Of a DNA stretch of 64,000 bases, positions 33,804 through 42,161 are shown one piece after another; within the stretch, counting starts at the first letter, position 1, and each line of letters opens with the position of its first letter. The position numbers and the translations under genes are program-made. This stretch comes from Pseudobythopirellula maris (GTDB lineage Bacteria; Planctomycetota; Planctomycetia; Pirellulales; Lacipirellulaceae). Location: contig NZ_SJPQ01000002.1 of NCBI RefSeq assembly GCF_007859945.1, positions 1,156,279 to 1,220,278 on the forward strand, given 5' to 3'. The notes below the pieces were generated by a model. The model ran no database searches. It was not told the DNA's origin and saw nothing but the letters and a program-made list of their open reading frames with translations.

Positions 33804-34239
33804 CAAAGCCGATCCTGAGGGCGCCGCGCTTGGCGATGGGCGCCGCGCGGGGAAGGAGTGCTTACGATCGAGAGCGGGCGTCGGGCGACGGGGGCGAATG
33901 ATCGTGGGGTGAGGGGGGCGCCTCGGCGGGCGGGTCGGCGGTGAAGCCGGTGGAGGAAATCGGACGCCCCCTACTGGCCCAGCGTACAAACAAAGCCACA
34001 AGCGCTGGACGGGGGCGTTCGCCCCTTAATTATCGCTCACAGGAGCCGCTTTCTTCCAGCGGTTCCCGCAACACGTTGTGGCATGCGTCGACGGTCAAAG
34101 CAAGCGGCGCCGCGGCTTTCCGCGGCGCCGGCGCCCCCGCGGGGACAGGCAACCGAGCGGGGCACGATCACGGAACCACTTGCAGCGAGACGGTTTATAG
34201 CGATTCGGCCGACCGCCCAACCACGCCGTGGCGGGTGGC
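33804..34239. other. Gap between rpe and scpB
   Basis: 436 bases, no convincing gene. It contains a GGGGCG-TT-CGCCCC hairpin at 34012-34025 and a perfect ten-base stem GGCGCCGCGG (34106-34115) against CCGCGGCGCC (34120-34129). The latter is positioned as a transcript-end structure for scpB but lacks a T-run. The rpe promoter should lie near 33810-33900. Confidence 0.5.
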
Positions 34240-34944
34240 TCAGTCCGACAATTCAGCGATTCTCGGCAGATCGCCTAGCCCCTGCATCCGGAAGACTCGC
34301 AAGAATCGGTCGGTGGTCGAATACTCGGTTTCGGCCGCCGGGGCCCCTTCGGCGCGGCGGCCGACGACCAGTTCGCGTCGCACCAAGCGTCCCAGCAGCG
34401 ACGCGCTCGGCGCGCCACGGGCGGCTTCGATCTGGGCCGTGGTGATCGGTTGCCGGTAGGCCACGAGCGCCAGCACCTCGAGGCTCTCGGGCGAGAGCCG
34501 CGCCGACTTCACGCGGTTTTGGAAGCGGCTCTCCAGGCGGGCGTGCTCCGCCCGCAGGCCGAGCCGGTAGCCCGCGCCGGTCTGCTCGATCGTGAGCGGC
34601 GAGCCGTCGCGCTCGTAGCGTGCGTTGAGCTCGTCGACCGCCTGGCTCACCTCGTCCGGCGAGACGTCACGCATGGTCGAGGCGAGCCGGGCGCCGCTGA
34701 GCGGCTCGCCGTCGTCGCGGCCGACGAACAGCAACCCCTCGACGATGCTCCGCGGGCTCACGCCGTCGAACGACTCGTCGGCGCCGGCAGGCGAGCCGGG
34801 CGACGCCCCCGACGACGGATCGGGAGCGGAGGCCGACGGCGCGCCGAGCATGTGCGCAAACGCCGCGGTCAGCCGCCCGATCGACAACGGGGCGGCGGCG
34901 CTCTTCGGGTCTTGTTCGGCTTGCTCGCTCACGGAGCGGAGCAT
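34240..34944 (-). CDS. scpB: Segregation and condensation protein B
   Basis: 234 residues from the ATG at 34944. It has an N-terminal disordered segment, then IVEGLLFVGRDDGEPLSGARLA, QAVDELNARYERDGSPLTIEQTGAGYRL and SPESLEVLALVAYRQPITTAQIEA, the tandem winged-helix motifs of ScpB, the kleisin-associated KITE subunit of the SMC condensin. scpA is not next to it. The frame upstream of 34944 overlaps the palindromic repeat and is not coding-like. Confidence 0.93.
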   Translation of the reverse strand: MLRSVSEQAEQDPKSAAAPLSIGRLTAAFAHMLGAPSASAPDPSSGASPGSPAGADESFDGVSPRSIVEGLLFVGRDDGEPLSGARLASTMRDVSPDEVSQAVDELNARYERDGSPLTIEQTGAGYRLGLRAEHARLESRFQNRVKSARLSPESLEVLALVAYRQPITTAQIEAARGAPSASLLGRLVRRELVVGRRAEGAPAAETEYSTTDRFLRVFRMQGLGDLPRIAELSD

Positions 34945-34995
34945 ACGGCAAGCAGGGAGGAGGGCGAATCCCAATCTCGGCCGGGCCTGCTGGGT

Positions 34996-35103
34996 CCGCT
35001 GTAGGGACCGCCCTCCGCGGCGTTCCGGCCCTTGCGGATCGTTATCGAGCACGAGCGCGTGTGCCCGGGGCTGGACCGCCACGGAGGGCGGTCCCTACAG
35101 CGG
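34996..35103. repeat. Intergenic inverted repeat with GTAGGGACCGCCCTCCG arms
   Basis: The left arm from 34996 (CCGCTGTAGGGACCGCCCTCC) and right arm to 35103 are near-exact reverse complements of about 25 bases, separated by about 55 bases. It is of the same type as the element at 4008-4110. It lies between smpB and scpB. Confidence 0.82.
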
Positions 35104-35130
35104 TCGTGGGAAAGGATGCCGCCGCGCGTG

Positions 35131-35622
35131 CTAGCGTCCGCGCAGCGCCCGGTCGATGTCGCGCTGCATGTCCTTCTTCTTGAGCGACTCGCGTTTGTCG
35201 AACGTCTTCTTGCCGCGGCACAGGCCCAGCAGCAGCTTCGCCCGGCCCTCTTTGAAGTAGAGCTTCAGGGGCACGAGCGTGAGGTTCTTCTCGTACGCCC
35301 GTGCGGCGAAATTGGCGACCTCGCGTTTGTGCAGCAGCAGCTTGCGGCGACGCTTGGGCTCGTGGTTCAGGTCGTTGGCGTTGCGGTACTCCTCGATATT
35401 GCACCCGACGAGCCACACCTCCCCCTTGTCCATGCGGCCGTAGGCCTCGTCGAGCGAGACGTGCCCCTCGCGCAGGCTCTTGACCTCGCTCCCCACGAGC
35501 ACGATGCCGCACTCCAAGTGGTCGAGCACTTCGTACTCGTGCCGCGCCTTGCGATTGCTGCAGATCGTCTTCTCGTTGGGATCGTCGTCCTTCTTCTTCG
35601 CTTTGCCGTTCTTCTTAGCCGT
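35131..35622 (-). CDS. smpB: SsrA-binding protein SmpB with apparent ACG start
   Basis: About 163 residues if translation starts at the ACG with first base 35622. The protein reads AKKNGKAKKKDDD then ICSNRKARHEYEVLDHLECG, GIVLVGSEVKSLREG and the C-terminal LCRGKKTFDKRESLKKK, all SmpB hallmarks; it binds tmRNA to rescue stalled ribosomes. No ATG, GTG or TTG precedes the conserved N-terminus: the first in-frame upstream stop is a TGA 13 codons before the ACG, and the only standard start is a GTG at 35529, which would delete the conserved NRKARHEYE region. An AAGGA sequence lies about nine bases before the ACG. The alternative is a base error in this sequence. Confidence 0.9.
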   Translation of the reverse strand, partial: TAKKNGKAKKKDDDPNEKTICSNRKARHEYEVLDHLECGIVLVGSEVKSLREGHVSLDEAYGRMDKGEVWLVGCNIEEYRNANDLNHEPKRRRKLLLHKREVANFAARAYEKNLTLVPLKLYFKEGRAKLLLGLCRGKKTFDKRESLKKKDMQRDIDRALRGR

Positions 35623-35700
35623 GGCTTGGTTTCCTTGTGCGAGCGGGTGGGGCGTATCTCACGCCGGGAGAGCAGCAGGAAGTATAGCGGCTCGCCCACG

Positions 35701-35741
35701 AAAAAAGCGGGCCTCGGGGGCGTCGCCACCCCCGGGCCCGC
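35701..35741 (-). terminator. Rho-independent terminator of the DUF1559 gene
   Basis: Read on the minus strand, GCGGGCCCGGGGG pairs with CCCCCGAGGCCCGC around a short loop and is followed by TTTTTT. It begins about 25 bases after the DUF1559 stop codon and separates that gene from smpB. Confidence 0.85.
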
Positions 35742-35765
35742 TTATCAGATAATGTCCGAGGGCGA

Positions 35766-36974
35766 TTACAGGTCGCTCTCGCTGATCGGCGGCAAGTTCC
35801 GGAAGACATGGATCGGCTCGCCAGGGCTCAGCAGCGCGGTGTGGTCGGCGGGGTAGAGACACTTGCGGCCGTTGGGGGTCATCAAGCGCTGGTAAACGTC
35901 GTAGTCCATGTCGGGGGTCAGCACTTTGACGTGGGTGTCGGCGAACACGACGTTGAACACGCCGGCCGAGTGATTACTCGCCGGGCGGGCGAACAGCGGG
36001 CGGTTGTCGTAAAACACGCCGCCCCCCGCGTCGTTGCTAAAGGCGACCTGGACATCGGGCGTGTCGTAATCGGCGTTGGGATCGCTGGTGTACGGCGTGG
36101 GATTGGCCACCCACACGATGCCGAGCTGCTGCTCACCGCCCTGCGAGGCGTTGTTGTCGGTCGGGTCGCCGAAGACGCCCGCCCACGAATAGAACCCCGA
36201 CTGCGGCGACTCGAGCTCTTTGTGGTTGTTCTCTGAGAGCATGATGGTCGTGGACGCGCCGTCGCGCGGGTTCAGACGCGACTTGATGTCGCCAAACGAC
36301 TTGTCGAAGAATAACCCGTTATCTTTGACGTCGCCGCCGCCGTTGTTGTTCAAGGCCATGTAATTGAGCCGGCCGAAAACGTCGGAGTAACCTCCCGAAG
36401 ACGTGTACCAGTCCCAGCCGCCGGTGTTGGCCGAGTAAGTCGAGCCGGCCAGTTCGGGGTTCGAGGTGAGCTCCGTGTCCGCCGGGCACATCAGCACCTC
36501 GACGGGCCGGATCCAGCCCGTGCCCAGGGTATCGGCGTCGACCAAGTTGTCGTACAGGTCTTGCCGCTCGAGCTGGGGCATGATCATCGCGAGCCAGCTG
36601 ACGCGTGAGGCGAGCTTGTCGTTGTCATCGGGTGTGCTGCCATCGCCGGGGTAGTTCTGCAACGCCACGGCGGACATGCCGCCGGTCGTGTCGACCTGCA
36701 AGTAGTCGCCGTTGCTGCGTTTGAGCGGCTGGACGTACCCGGGCAGCTGATCCTTGGCGCCCTCGTAGTTGAGCAACGCCTGACCGATCTGTCGCACATT
36801 GTTCGTGCACTGGGTCAGCTGCGCACTGGCGCGGGCGGCCTGCACGGCGGGCAGCAGCAGGGCGACCAGCATGCCGATGATCGCGATCACGACCAGCAGC
36901 TCGACCAGGGTGAAGCCGGCCACGCGGCGGCCGCGGGCGTCGCGTGTGTTTTGAGCGGTGCGCATGATTTTCAT
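35766..36974 (-). CDS. DUF1559 pilin-like protein
   Basis: 402 residues. The N-terminus has a type IV prepilin cleavage/methylation signal ([20 protein letters not shown]) with the cleavage glycine about residue 20, then [20 protein letters not shown], typical of the DUF1559 family greatly expanded in planctomycetes. The body has many Tyr/Asn/Gly stretches and ends with [20 protein letters not shown], the H-x9-D-G region, where the glycine is replaced by threonine. It is processed by a prepilin peptidase and exported; the function (pseudopilin or surface protein) is unknown. A second ATG lies at 36965. Confidence 0.93.
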   Translation of the reverse strand: MKIMRTAQNTRDARGRRVAGFTLVELLVVIAIIGMLVALLLPAVQAARASAQLTQCTNNVRQIGQALLNYEGAKDQLPGYVQPLKRSNGDYLQVDTTGGMSAVALQNYPGDGSTPDDNDKLASRVSWLAMIMPQLERQDLYDNLVDADTLGTGWIRPVEVLMCPADTELTSNPELAGSTYSANTGGWDWYTSSGGYSDVFGRLNYMALNNNGGGDVKDNGLFFDKSFGDIKSRLNPRDGASTTIMLSENNHKELESPQSGFYSWAGVFGDPTDNNASQGGEQQLGIVWVANPTPYTSDPNADYDTPDVQVAFSNDAGGGVFYDNRPLFARPASNHSAGVFNVVFADTHVKVLTPDMDYDVYQRLMTPNGRKCLYPADHTALLSPGEPIHVFRNLPPISESDL

Positions 36975-37192
36975 TCCGGTTGAGGCCCCTGTTCCGAGAG
37001 CATGGTCCGTAAAGGACGGGCATCAGCCGGACGAGCGCCGCCCGGGACGAGCGGGGGCGGCGGGACCGATACCGCTACATATTATGGCCGAAATCCGCAA
37101 ACGACGCCAGCAATATCGCCGCCGAGGCCCAACAGTGCCGCCAAGCCTGCACCAGAAAGGCGCGAACCGGCGGGCGAAAGCCCCGACGCGGG

Positions 37193-37789
37193 TTATTCCG
37201 ACTTGGGGGGGAGCGCTTCGAAGCTCACCACCACCGACACCTCTTTGCCGATCGCGTCGACGCCGCCGGTCATGCCGAACGACGTGCGGTCGACCACCGT
37301 TTGGCAGACAAATCCGACCCGCTCGCCTCCCCACGGGTCGGAGCCCTGGCCGACCAGCGCGATCGGCAGCGTCACCTTGTTGGTCACGCCGCACATCGTC
37401 ATCGGGCCGGTTGCCTCGTACAGCGTGCGGCCCTCGTCGTCCGAGCCGATCGTGACCGACTCGCTCTTGAACGTGATCTGCGGGTTCTTTTCGGCGTGGA
37501 AGAAGTCGGGGTTCAGCAGGTGCTTGTCGCGGTCGGCGTTGCCGGTGTCGATGCTGCCGACCTCGATCGTCATCGCGAACGAGCACTCCTTCGGGTCGTC
37601 GGAGAGCGTGACCGCCCCCTCGGCCTTATCGAACATGCCGTAAGTGAAGCTGAAGCCCATGTGGCTCACGCTGAACACGACCGACGTGTGGGCCGGGTCG
37701 ACCTGGTAGGTCTGGGCCACGGCCCGAGAAGGCGTCGAGGCGGCGAGGGCCAGAAGCAGGGCGATCATCGCGGCGTTTGGGCGGGGCAT
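37193..37789 (-). CDS. YceI-family periplasmic protein
   Basis: 198 residues from the ATG at 37789, giving a signal peptide (about 1-26, ending AVAQ). The lipocalin-like YceI domain follows: [68 protein letters not shown] and DRTSFGM. YceI proteins bind isoprenoid-type lipids such as polyprenyl chains. It is divergent from floA, 200 bases apart. Confidence 0.92.
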   Translation of the reverse strand: MPRPNAAMIALLLALAASTPSRAVAQTYQVDPAHTSVVFSVSHMGFSFTYGMFDKAEGAVTLSDDPKECSFAMTIEVGSIDTGNADRDKHLLNPDFFHAEKNPQITFKSESVTIGSDDEGRTLYEATGPMTMCGVTNKVTLPIALVGQGSDPWGGERVGFVCQTVVDRTSFGMTGGVDAIGKEVSVVVSFEALPPKSE

Positions 37790-37989
37790 GGCGTGGTTCC
37801 TGGGAGCGGTGGTTGGCTGTGGCAGGCGGGGGGAACACCGGACGCCGGGCATTCTACCGTCGCGGCGGCCCGCGTCTCAACAACTTCTCGGGGCCACGCG
37901 AACAGGGTAGAATCGCACAGACCCGAGCCACGGCCCCGCCGACGGTCCTCACGACGATCGCGGCGCCCTTCTCCCCCGAGCGCAACCCC

Positions 37990-39033
37990 ATGCCCACACC
38001 CGCCTTGCTTAGCACGATGACATTGCTGAGCGCGCCCCTCCTGCCGCCGCTGGCCCAGAACGTCCCCCAAGGGCGTTCGATCTTGATGATCTTCATCATC
38101 CTGATGCTGATGGCGCTCGTCGTGGCGGGGGCGATCTTCGTCTTCAGCTACGGCAAGCTGTGGCTCCAGGCGATGACCTCCAACGCCCCGGTCAGCCCGC
38201 TGACGCTGGTCTTCATGAGCCTGCGGCAGGTGAGCCCACGGACGATCGTCGACGCCCGCATCCAGGCGATGCAGGCCGGTGTGAGCGCCGACTCGAAGGG
38301 GATCAGCACCAAGAAGCTCGAGGCGCACTACCTGGCGGGCGGCAACGTGCCGCGCGTGATCAGCGCCATCATCGCCGCCCACCGGGCCGACATCGACTTG
38401 GACTTCGACCGCGCGGCGGCGATCGACTTGGCCGGCCGCGACGTCTTGGACGCCGTGAAGACGAGCGTCTACCCCAAGGTGATCGACTGCCCCGACCCGG
38501 AGAAGTCGCCCCGCACGACGCTCAGCGCCGTGGCCAAGAACGGCGTCGAAGTGAAGGTCCGCGCCCGCGTCACCGTGCGCACGAATCTCAAGCAGCTGAT
38601 CGGCGGCGCCACGGAGGAGACGATCATCGCGCGGGTGGGCGAGGGGATCATCACCGCCATCGGCTCGGCCAAGGACGAGTTCGAGGTCGTCGAGAACCCC
38701 GACCGCATCTCCAAGGCGGTGCTCGACCGCGGCTTGGACGCGCAAACGGCGTTCGAGATCGTGTCGATCGACATCGCCGACATCGACATCGGCGAGAACA
38801 TCGGCGCCCGCTTGCAGGTCGACCAAGCCGAGGCCGACACCCGCAAGGCCCAGGCCCTGGCCGAGAAACGCCGCGCCAACGCGATCGCCCACGAGCAAGA
38901 GATGAAGGCCGAGGTGGCGCTCAAGCGCGGCGACGTGCTGCTGGCCGAGGCCGACGTGCCACGCGCCATGGCCGAGGCGTTCCGCGGCGGCCGGCTCGTG
39001 ATCCAAGACCCCGACGCCAGCGGGGTGAAGTGA
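37990..39033 (+). CDS. floA: Flotillin-like protein FloA
   Basis: 347 residues. An N-terminal hydrophobic hairpin (about 30-55) is followed by the FloA/UPF0365 core: [36 protein letters not shown]-like segment, [32 protein letters not shown] and the coiled [20 protein letters not shown] region. FloA organises functional membrane microdomains. The ATG at 37990 is the first start giving a plausible N-terminus. It precedes the metallo-beta-lactamase gene with the 7-base-modular palindrome at 39088 in between. Confidence 0.93.
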   Translation: MPTPALLSTMTLLSAPLLPPLAQNVPQGRSILMIFIILMLMALVVAGAIFVFSYGKLWLQAMTSNAPVSPLTLVFMSLRQVSPRTIVDARIQAMQAGVSADSKGISTKKLEAHYLAGGNVPRVISAIIAAHRADIDLDFDRAAAIDLAGRDVLDAVKTSVYPKVIDCPDPEKSPRTTLSAVAKNGVEVKVRARVTVRTNLKQLIGGATEETIIARVGEGIITAIGSAKDEFEVVENPDRISKAVLDRGLDAQTAFEIVSIDIADIDIGENIGARLQVDQAEADTRKAQALAEKRRANAIAHEQEMKAEVALKRGDVLLAEADVPRAMAEAFRGGRLVIQDPDASGVK

Positions 39034-39087
39034 GCGTGCTTTTCGCTCCCGGACGCCTTGCGTGCTGCTCGGCAGGGTGGTGACTCA

Positions 39088-39143
39088 TTGAAAATTGCAA
39101 AGTGCAAATTTTCAATTTCAGATTTGCACTTTGCAATCTGAAA
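39088..39143. repeat. AT-rich palindrome made of 7-base modules
   Basis: Eight consecutive heptamers can be read from 39088 (TTGAAAA, TTGCAAA, GTGCAAA, TTTTCAA, TTTCAGA, TTTGCAC, TTTGCAA, TCTGAAA). TTGCAAAGTGCAAA (39095-39108) is an exact reverse complement of 39123-39136. Strikingly AT-rich within a GC-rich genome. The element at 43853-43936 has the same 7-base phasing with a different sequence. Confidence 0.85.
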
Positions 39144-39201
39144 TCTCTCCACACCACCGATTGCTCCTGACCCTCTTCCCCCGACCCCGCACTCTTCGTC
39201 T

Positions 39202-40587
39202 ATGGCTTCCATCACGTTCTACGGCGCCGCGCGCACCGTCACCGGCTCCAAGTACTTGCTCGAAGCGGGCGGCTCGCGGGTGCTCATCGACTGCGGCATG
39301 TTCCAAGGCCTCAAGCGGCTGAGGCAGATGAACTGGGCCGGCACGCCGTTCGAGGCCTCGGAGGTCGACGCCGTGCTGCTCACGCACGCCCACCTCGACC
39401 ACGTCGGCTACCTGCCGCGTGTGGTGAAGGAGGGCTACCACGGGCCGGTCTACTGCACCGGCGCCACGGCCCAACTGGCAGAGCTGATCATGCTCGACTC
39501 GGCGAAGATCCAGGAGTACGACGCCAAGTACGCCAACAAGAAAGGCTACTCGAAGCACAAGCCGGCGTTGCCGCTGTACGAGGGCCGCGACGTCCTGGAG
39601 ACGGTCAAGCTCATCGAGGAGCGCTCGCGCGGCAAGTGGCACAACGCCGCCGGGCCGATCTGGTTCCGCTACCAAGACGCCGGCCACCTGCTGGGGAGCA
39701 GCTCGATCGAGGTCGAGATCCGAGAGGCCAAAACGACTCGTTTGCTGTTCTCGGGCGACGTCGGCCGCTACGACGGCCCGCTCTACCACGACCCCCAGCC
39801 CGCCGTCGAGTGCGACTACCTGGTGTGCGAGAGCACCTACGGCAACCGCGAGCACCCGGAGGGCGACCTGCTGGAGTCGCTCCGCGAGGTGATGAAGCGC
39901 TCGCTCGCCCGCGGCGGGGCGGTGCTGATGGCGTCGTTCGCCGTGGGCCGCTCGCAGCAGTTCATTTACTTGCTGCAGCTGCTCAAGTGCGACCCGTCGC
40001 TGCCCGACTTCCCGATCTACCTCGACAGCCCGATGGCGTGCCACGCCAACGACATCTACGCCGCGCACCTCGAAGACCACGACCTCAGCGAGGGCGAGCT
40101 GTGCGGCGACCGGCCCGTGCTGGGCGGCCCGGCCGTGCACCTCTGCCGCAGCGCGGACGAGTCGAAGGCGCTCAACCACGTAAAGGGCCCGGCCGTGATC
40201 ATCAGCTCGAGCGGCATGATGACCGCCGGCCGCATCCTGCACCACCTCAAGCACCGCCTGCCCGACCCGGCGACCACGATCGTGTTGGGCGGCTACATGG
40301 CCGAGGGGACCCGCGGCCGGTCGATCGAAGACGGCTCGAAAACCGTGCGGATCCACGGTCAAGACATCACCAACCGCGCGGCGATCGAGAAAGTGCCCGG
40401 CCTGTCGGGCCACGCCGACCGCTCGGGCCTCTTGCAATGGAGCGGGGCGATCAAGACAGCGCCCAAGCGGACGTTCCTCACCCACGGCGAGCCGGACTCG
40501 ATGGACGCGTTCGCCGCGACGCTCAATTCGGATCGCGGCTGGGACGTGGCGTGTCCTGAGATCGGCGAGCGCTGCGAACTGGACTGA
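39202..40587 (+). CDS. Beta-CASP metallo-beta-lactamase ribonuclease-like protein
   Basis: 461 residues. The zinc motif THAHLDH (61-67) is followed by DAGHLLGS, FSGDVGR (metal ligands), CESTYGNREH, the beta-CASP region (SSSGMMTAGRILHHLK) and LSGHADRSGLLQW. This is the RNA-processing/ exonuclease-like YSH1 branch (COG1236). The C-terminus THGEPDSMDAFAATL then GWDVACPEIGERCELD is of special interest because two diverged copies of this end lie downstream at 41676-41804 and 42099-42143, each after a small accessory gene. Confidence 0.92.
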   Translation: MASITFYGAARTVTGSKYLLEAGGSRVLIDCGMFQGLKRLRQMNWAGTPFEASEVDAVLLTHAHLDHVGYLPRVVKEGYHGPVYCTGATAQLAELIMLDSAKIQEYDAKYANKKGYSKHKPALPLYEGRDVLETVKLIEERSRGKWHNAAGPIWFRYQDAGHLLGSSSIEVEIREAKTTRLLFSGDVGRYDGPLYHDPQPAVECDYLVCESTYGNREHPEGDLLESLREVMKRSLARGGAVLMASFAVGRSQQFIYLLQLLKCDPSLPDFPIYLDSPMACHANDIYAAHLEDHDLSEGELCGDRPVLGGPAVHLCRSADESKALNHVKGPAVIISSSGMMTAGRILHHLKHRLPDPATTIVLGGYMAEGTRGRSIEDGSKTVRIHGQDITNRAAIEKVPGLSGHADRSGLLQWSGAIKTAPKRTFLTHGEPDSMDAFAATLNSDRGWDVACPEIGERCELD

Positions 40588-40598
40588 GAGCAGTTGGC

Positions 40599-40661
40599 GG
40601 CACGGCTTGAAAGGGCGTGGGGCGTCAGAGCGTGATTCGCCACGCCCTTTCAGGACGTGCC
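40599..40661. repeat. Inverted repeat after the metallo-beta-lactamase gene
   Basis: GGCACGGCTTGAAAGGGCGTGG (40599-40620) against CCACGCCCTTTCAGGACGTGCC (40640-40661), 22-base arms with a few mismatches around 19 bases. Twelve bases after the stop codon, so it could terminate transcription or be another dispersed palindrome. Confidence 0.75.
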
Positions 40662-40771
40662 ACGCGACCGCAACTTCTGGATGTGACTCAGGCAGATGCA
40701 TCGACTACGATGCGTGCCTACACGCGGAAATTGCTCGCTCACTTGGTCCCGTCTGCAACGGAATCTATCGG

Positions 40772-41479
40772 ATGACGCTAAGCTCCAAATACCTAGCAAG
40801 TCTAGCTGCATTTTCAGTCTTCGGCTCTTGCGTGTTTCTAAACCTCGACGGCTACCAAATCCACCTTTACTCCCCCTGGGGGCAAGGCGAGGTCACGGCG
40901 GAGCCTCCGAGCATCAACTGGGTTCATGGGTGGCCTGTTGGCTGTACTGTCCGTTCAAGCATCTATTCTGTCAACGCAGGCATGGGCGTGCCAGTGGCTA
41001 GTTTCACTGGAGATGCAGGGTCTTACTCACGTTGGCCGCTCGACAACTCACCGGCCTTCGTTCACAGCACTGCGGCCATGGTCGCAAACATTGTCTTTCT
41101 CGTTCTGGCCGTGCTGAGCACATTTATTGGTGCCGGGCGACTAGCAGACCGGTACGGTTGGCGGTTGAGATTCTCTACGCGAGTGCTGCTTCTGGTGATG
41201 ACCATCGCATCTATCGGCGTTGTATTTCGTAACTACTTATTCGGTAGTCGAATGATTCTTGAAGCTGTTGCCGTCATGGTTGTCTTCATGGGCATTTGCC
41301 TTTGGGTCACAGCGATTGCTATAGAGCGGTTTTCGAATTGGTGTGGACGAGCGGGGAAGCGATTGGGGTCGTGGCGAGGAAGCCGAAGCAGGCAATGCGG
41401 TGCATTGTCGATGCAGGCTGACGAAGCAATGACGCCGATCGCGAGCCGAGCGTCTACACCAATGAGCAAACCGCTCTAG
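40772..41479 (+). CDS. Accessory membrane protein interrupted by a MITE
   Basis: 235 residues as it now reads. Residues 1-184 are native: a hydrophobic start (SSKYLASLAAFSVFGSCVFL), a soluble stretch, and three further hydrophobic helices. The last 51 residues are translated from the 157-bp MITE (41322-41478), and the TAG stop comes from its right end. If the MITE is removed leaving one TA, the frame continues for 24 more codons to a TGA at 41551-41553, ending RLRPTDK. GC content is clearly below that of the flanking genes. Function unknown; it looks horizontally acquired. Confidence 0.65.
   Translation: MTLSSKYLASLAAFSVFGSCVFLNLDGYQIHLYSPWGQGEVTAEPPSINWVHGWPVGCTVRSSIYSVNAGMGVPVASFTGDAGSYSRWPLDNSPAFVHSTAAMVANIVFLVLAVLSTFIGAGRLADRYGWRLRFSTRVLLLVMTIASIGVVFRNYLFGSRMILEAVAVMVVFMGICLWVTAIAIERFSNWCGRAGKRLGSWRGSRSRQCGALSMQADEAMTPIASRASTPMSKPL
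41322..41478. mobile_element. 157-bp MITE, copy 2, inside the membrane-protein gene
   Basis: Same length and about 95% identical to the copy at 7348-7504, with ends TAGAGCGG and CCGCTCTA and TA at both borders. It is inserted in codon 184 of the membrane-protein gene and in frame adds 51 codons. Confidence 0.88.
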
Positions 41480-41675
41480 GCAATCCGAAGATCTCTCATC
41501 GCATTTATGGCAGTTATCGGCGTAAACTGCGACTCCGCCCAACTGACAAATGAGGCGTCGTCCTCGGCGTCGAACCGCTCTCAGCTACATACGTCGGCCT
41601 GAAACTTCAACGCTGATTCGGTCCATCCACATATGTGCAAAGGGGTCGGCGTCAAGAGCCTCGTTGCGATTCTCC

Positions 41676-41804
41676 AAGAAGCCCTTCCTGGGAAACCTGA
41701 ACGGCGAGCCCGACTCGATGGACGCCCTGGCCGAGACGCTCCGCACGGAGCGCGGCTGGGACGTGCGCTGCCCCGAGCTGGGCGAGCGCTGCGAGCTGGA
41801 GTAG
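41676..41804 (+). pseudogene. Diverged copy of the metallo-beta-lactamase 3' end (fragment 1)
   Basis: In frame, the segment reads KKPFLGNLNGEPDSMDALAE then GWDVRCPELGERCELE and a TAG stop. This aligns with the last 42 residues of the beta-CASP protein (KRTFLTHGEPDSMDAFAATL and GWDVACPEIGERCELD). It is too different at the DNA level to be a fresh duplication. No start or upstream domain is attached. Confidence 0.85.
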
Positions 41805-41853
41805 AATAGACCCGTATCCCAAGTTGATCCCCATTCTGTGACGCGAGATACGC

Positions 41854-42063
41854 ATGCTACGGGTGAAGATCACATGCTATGTCTTGCTCATGGGCGTCGC
41901 GGTATGGATTGGCTCAAGAGAGACATTCGGCAAGATCTGGGTCGATGGTTTCGGCGCGGTCAATGGGATCGATGCCTTGCTTATGGCAAGCTTAGCTTGG
42001 TTTGCCGTTATGATCGTCCGGTCGGCGATCCACGATTGGAGCACGCACACTCACAAGAGTTGA
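41854..42063 (+). CDS. Small accessory membrane protein
   Basis: 69 residues. Two hydrophobic helices are visible (about 6-20 and 40-56) with short basic and His-rich ends. It lies between two fragments of the metallo-beta-lactamase 3' end and has the same reduced GC content as the other accessory genes here. No family recognised; too short for more. Confidence 0.5.
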   Translation: MLRVKITCYVLLMGVAVWIGSRETFGKIWVDGFGAVNGIDALLMASLAWFAVMIVRSAIHDWSTHTHKS

Positions 42064-42098
42064 CGCCGCGCGAGCTTGTCCCGGACCGAGATCTTCTG

Positions 42099-42143
42099 GA
42101 CCTGTGCGCTGCCCCGAAATGGGCAAGCGCTGCGAGCTCGACT
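42099..42143 (+). pseudogene. Diverged copy of the metallo-beta-lactamase 3' end (fragment 2)
   Basis: About 45 bases matching the final codons of the beta-CASP gene; the deduced residues VRCPEMGKRCELD resemble its terminal ACPEIGERCELD and fragment 1 more closely. The first in-frame stop is lost. It directly precedes the inverted-repeat element at 42162. Confidence 0.75.
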
Positions 42144-42161
42144 CAAGCGGCCGAAGGCCGC

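Noticed and set aside
35131-35529. GTG at 35529 as the start of smpB
   Set aside because: It would remove the conserved SmpB N-terminus, which is intact in the same frame upstream.
40607-40771. Upstream extension of the membrane gene before 40772
   Set aside because: It reads through the inverted repeat after the beta-CASP gene and has no coding character.
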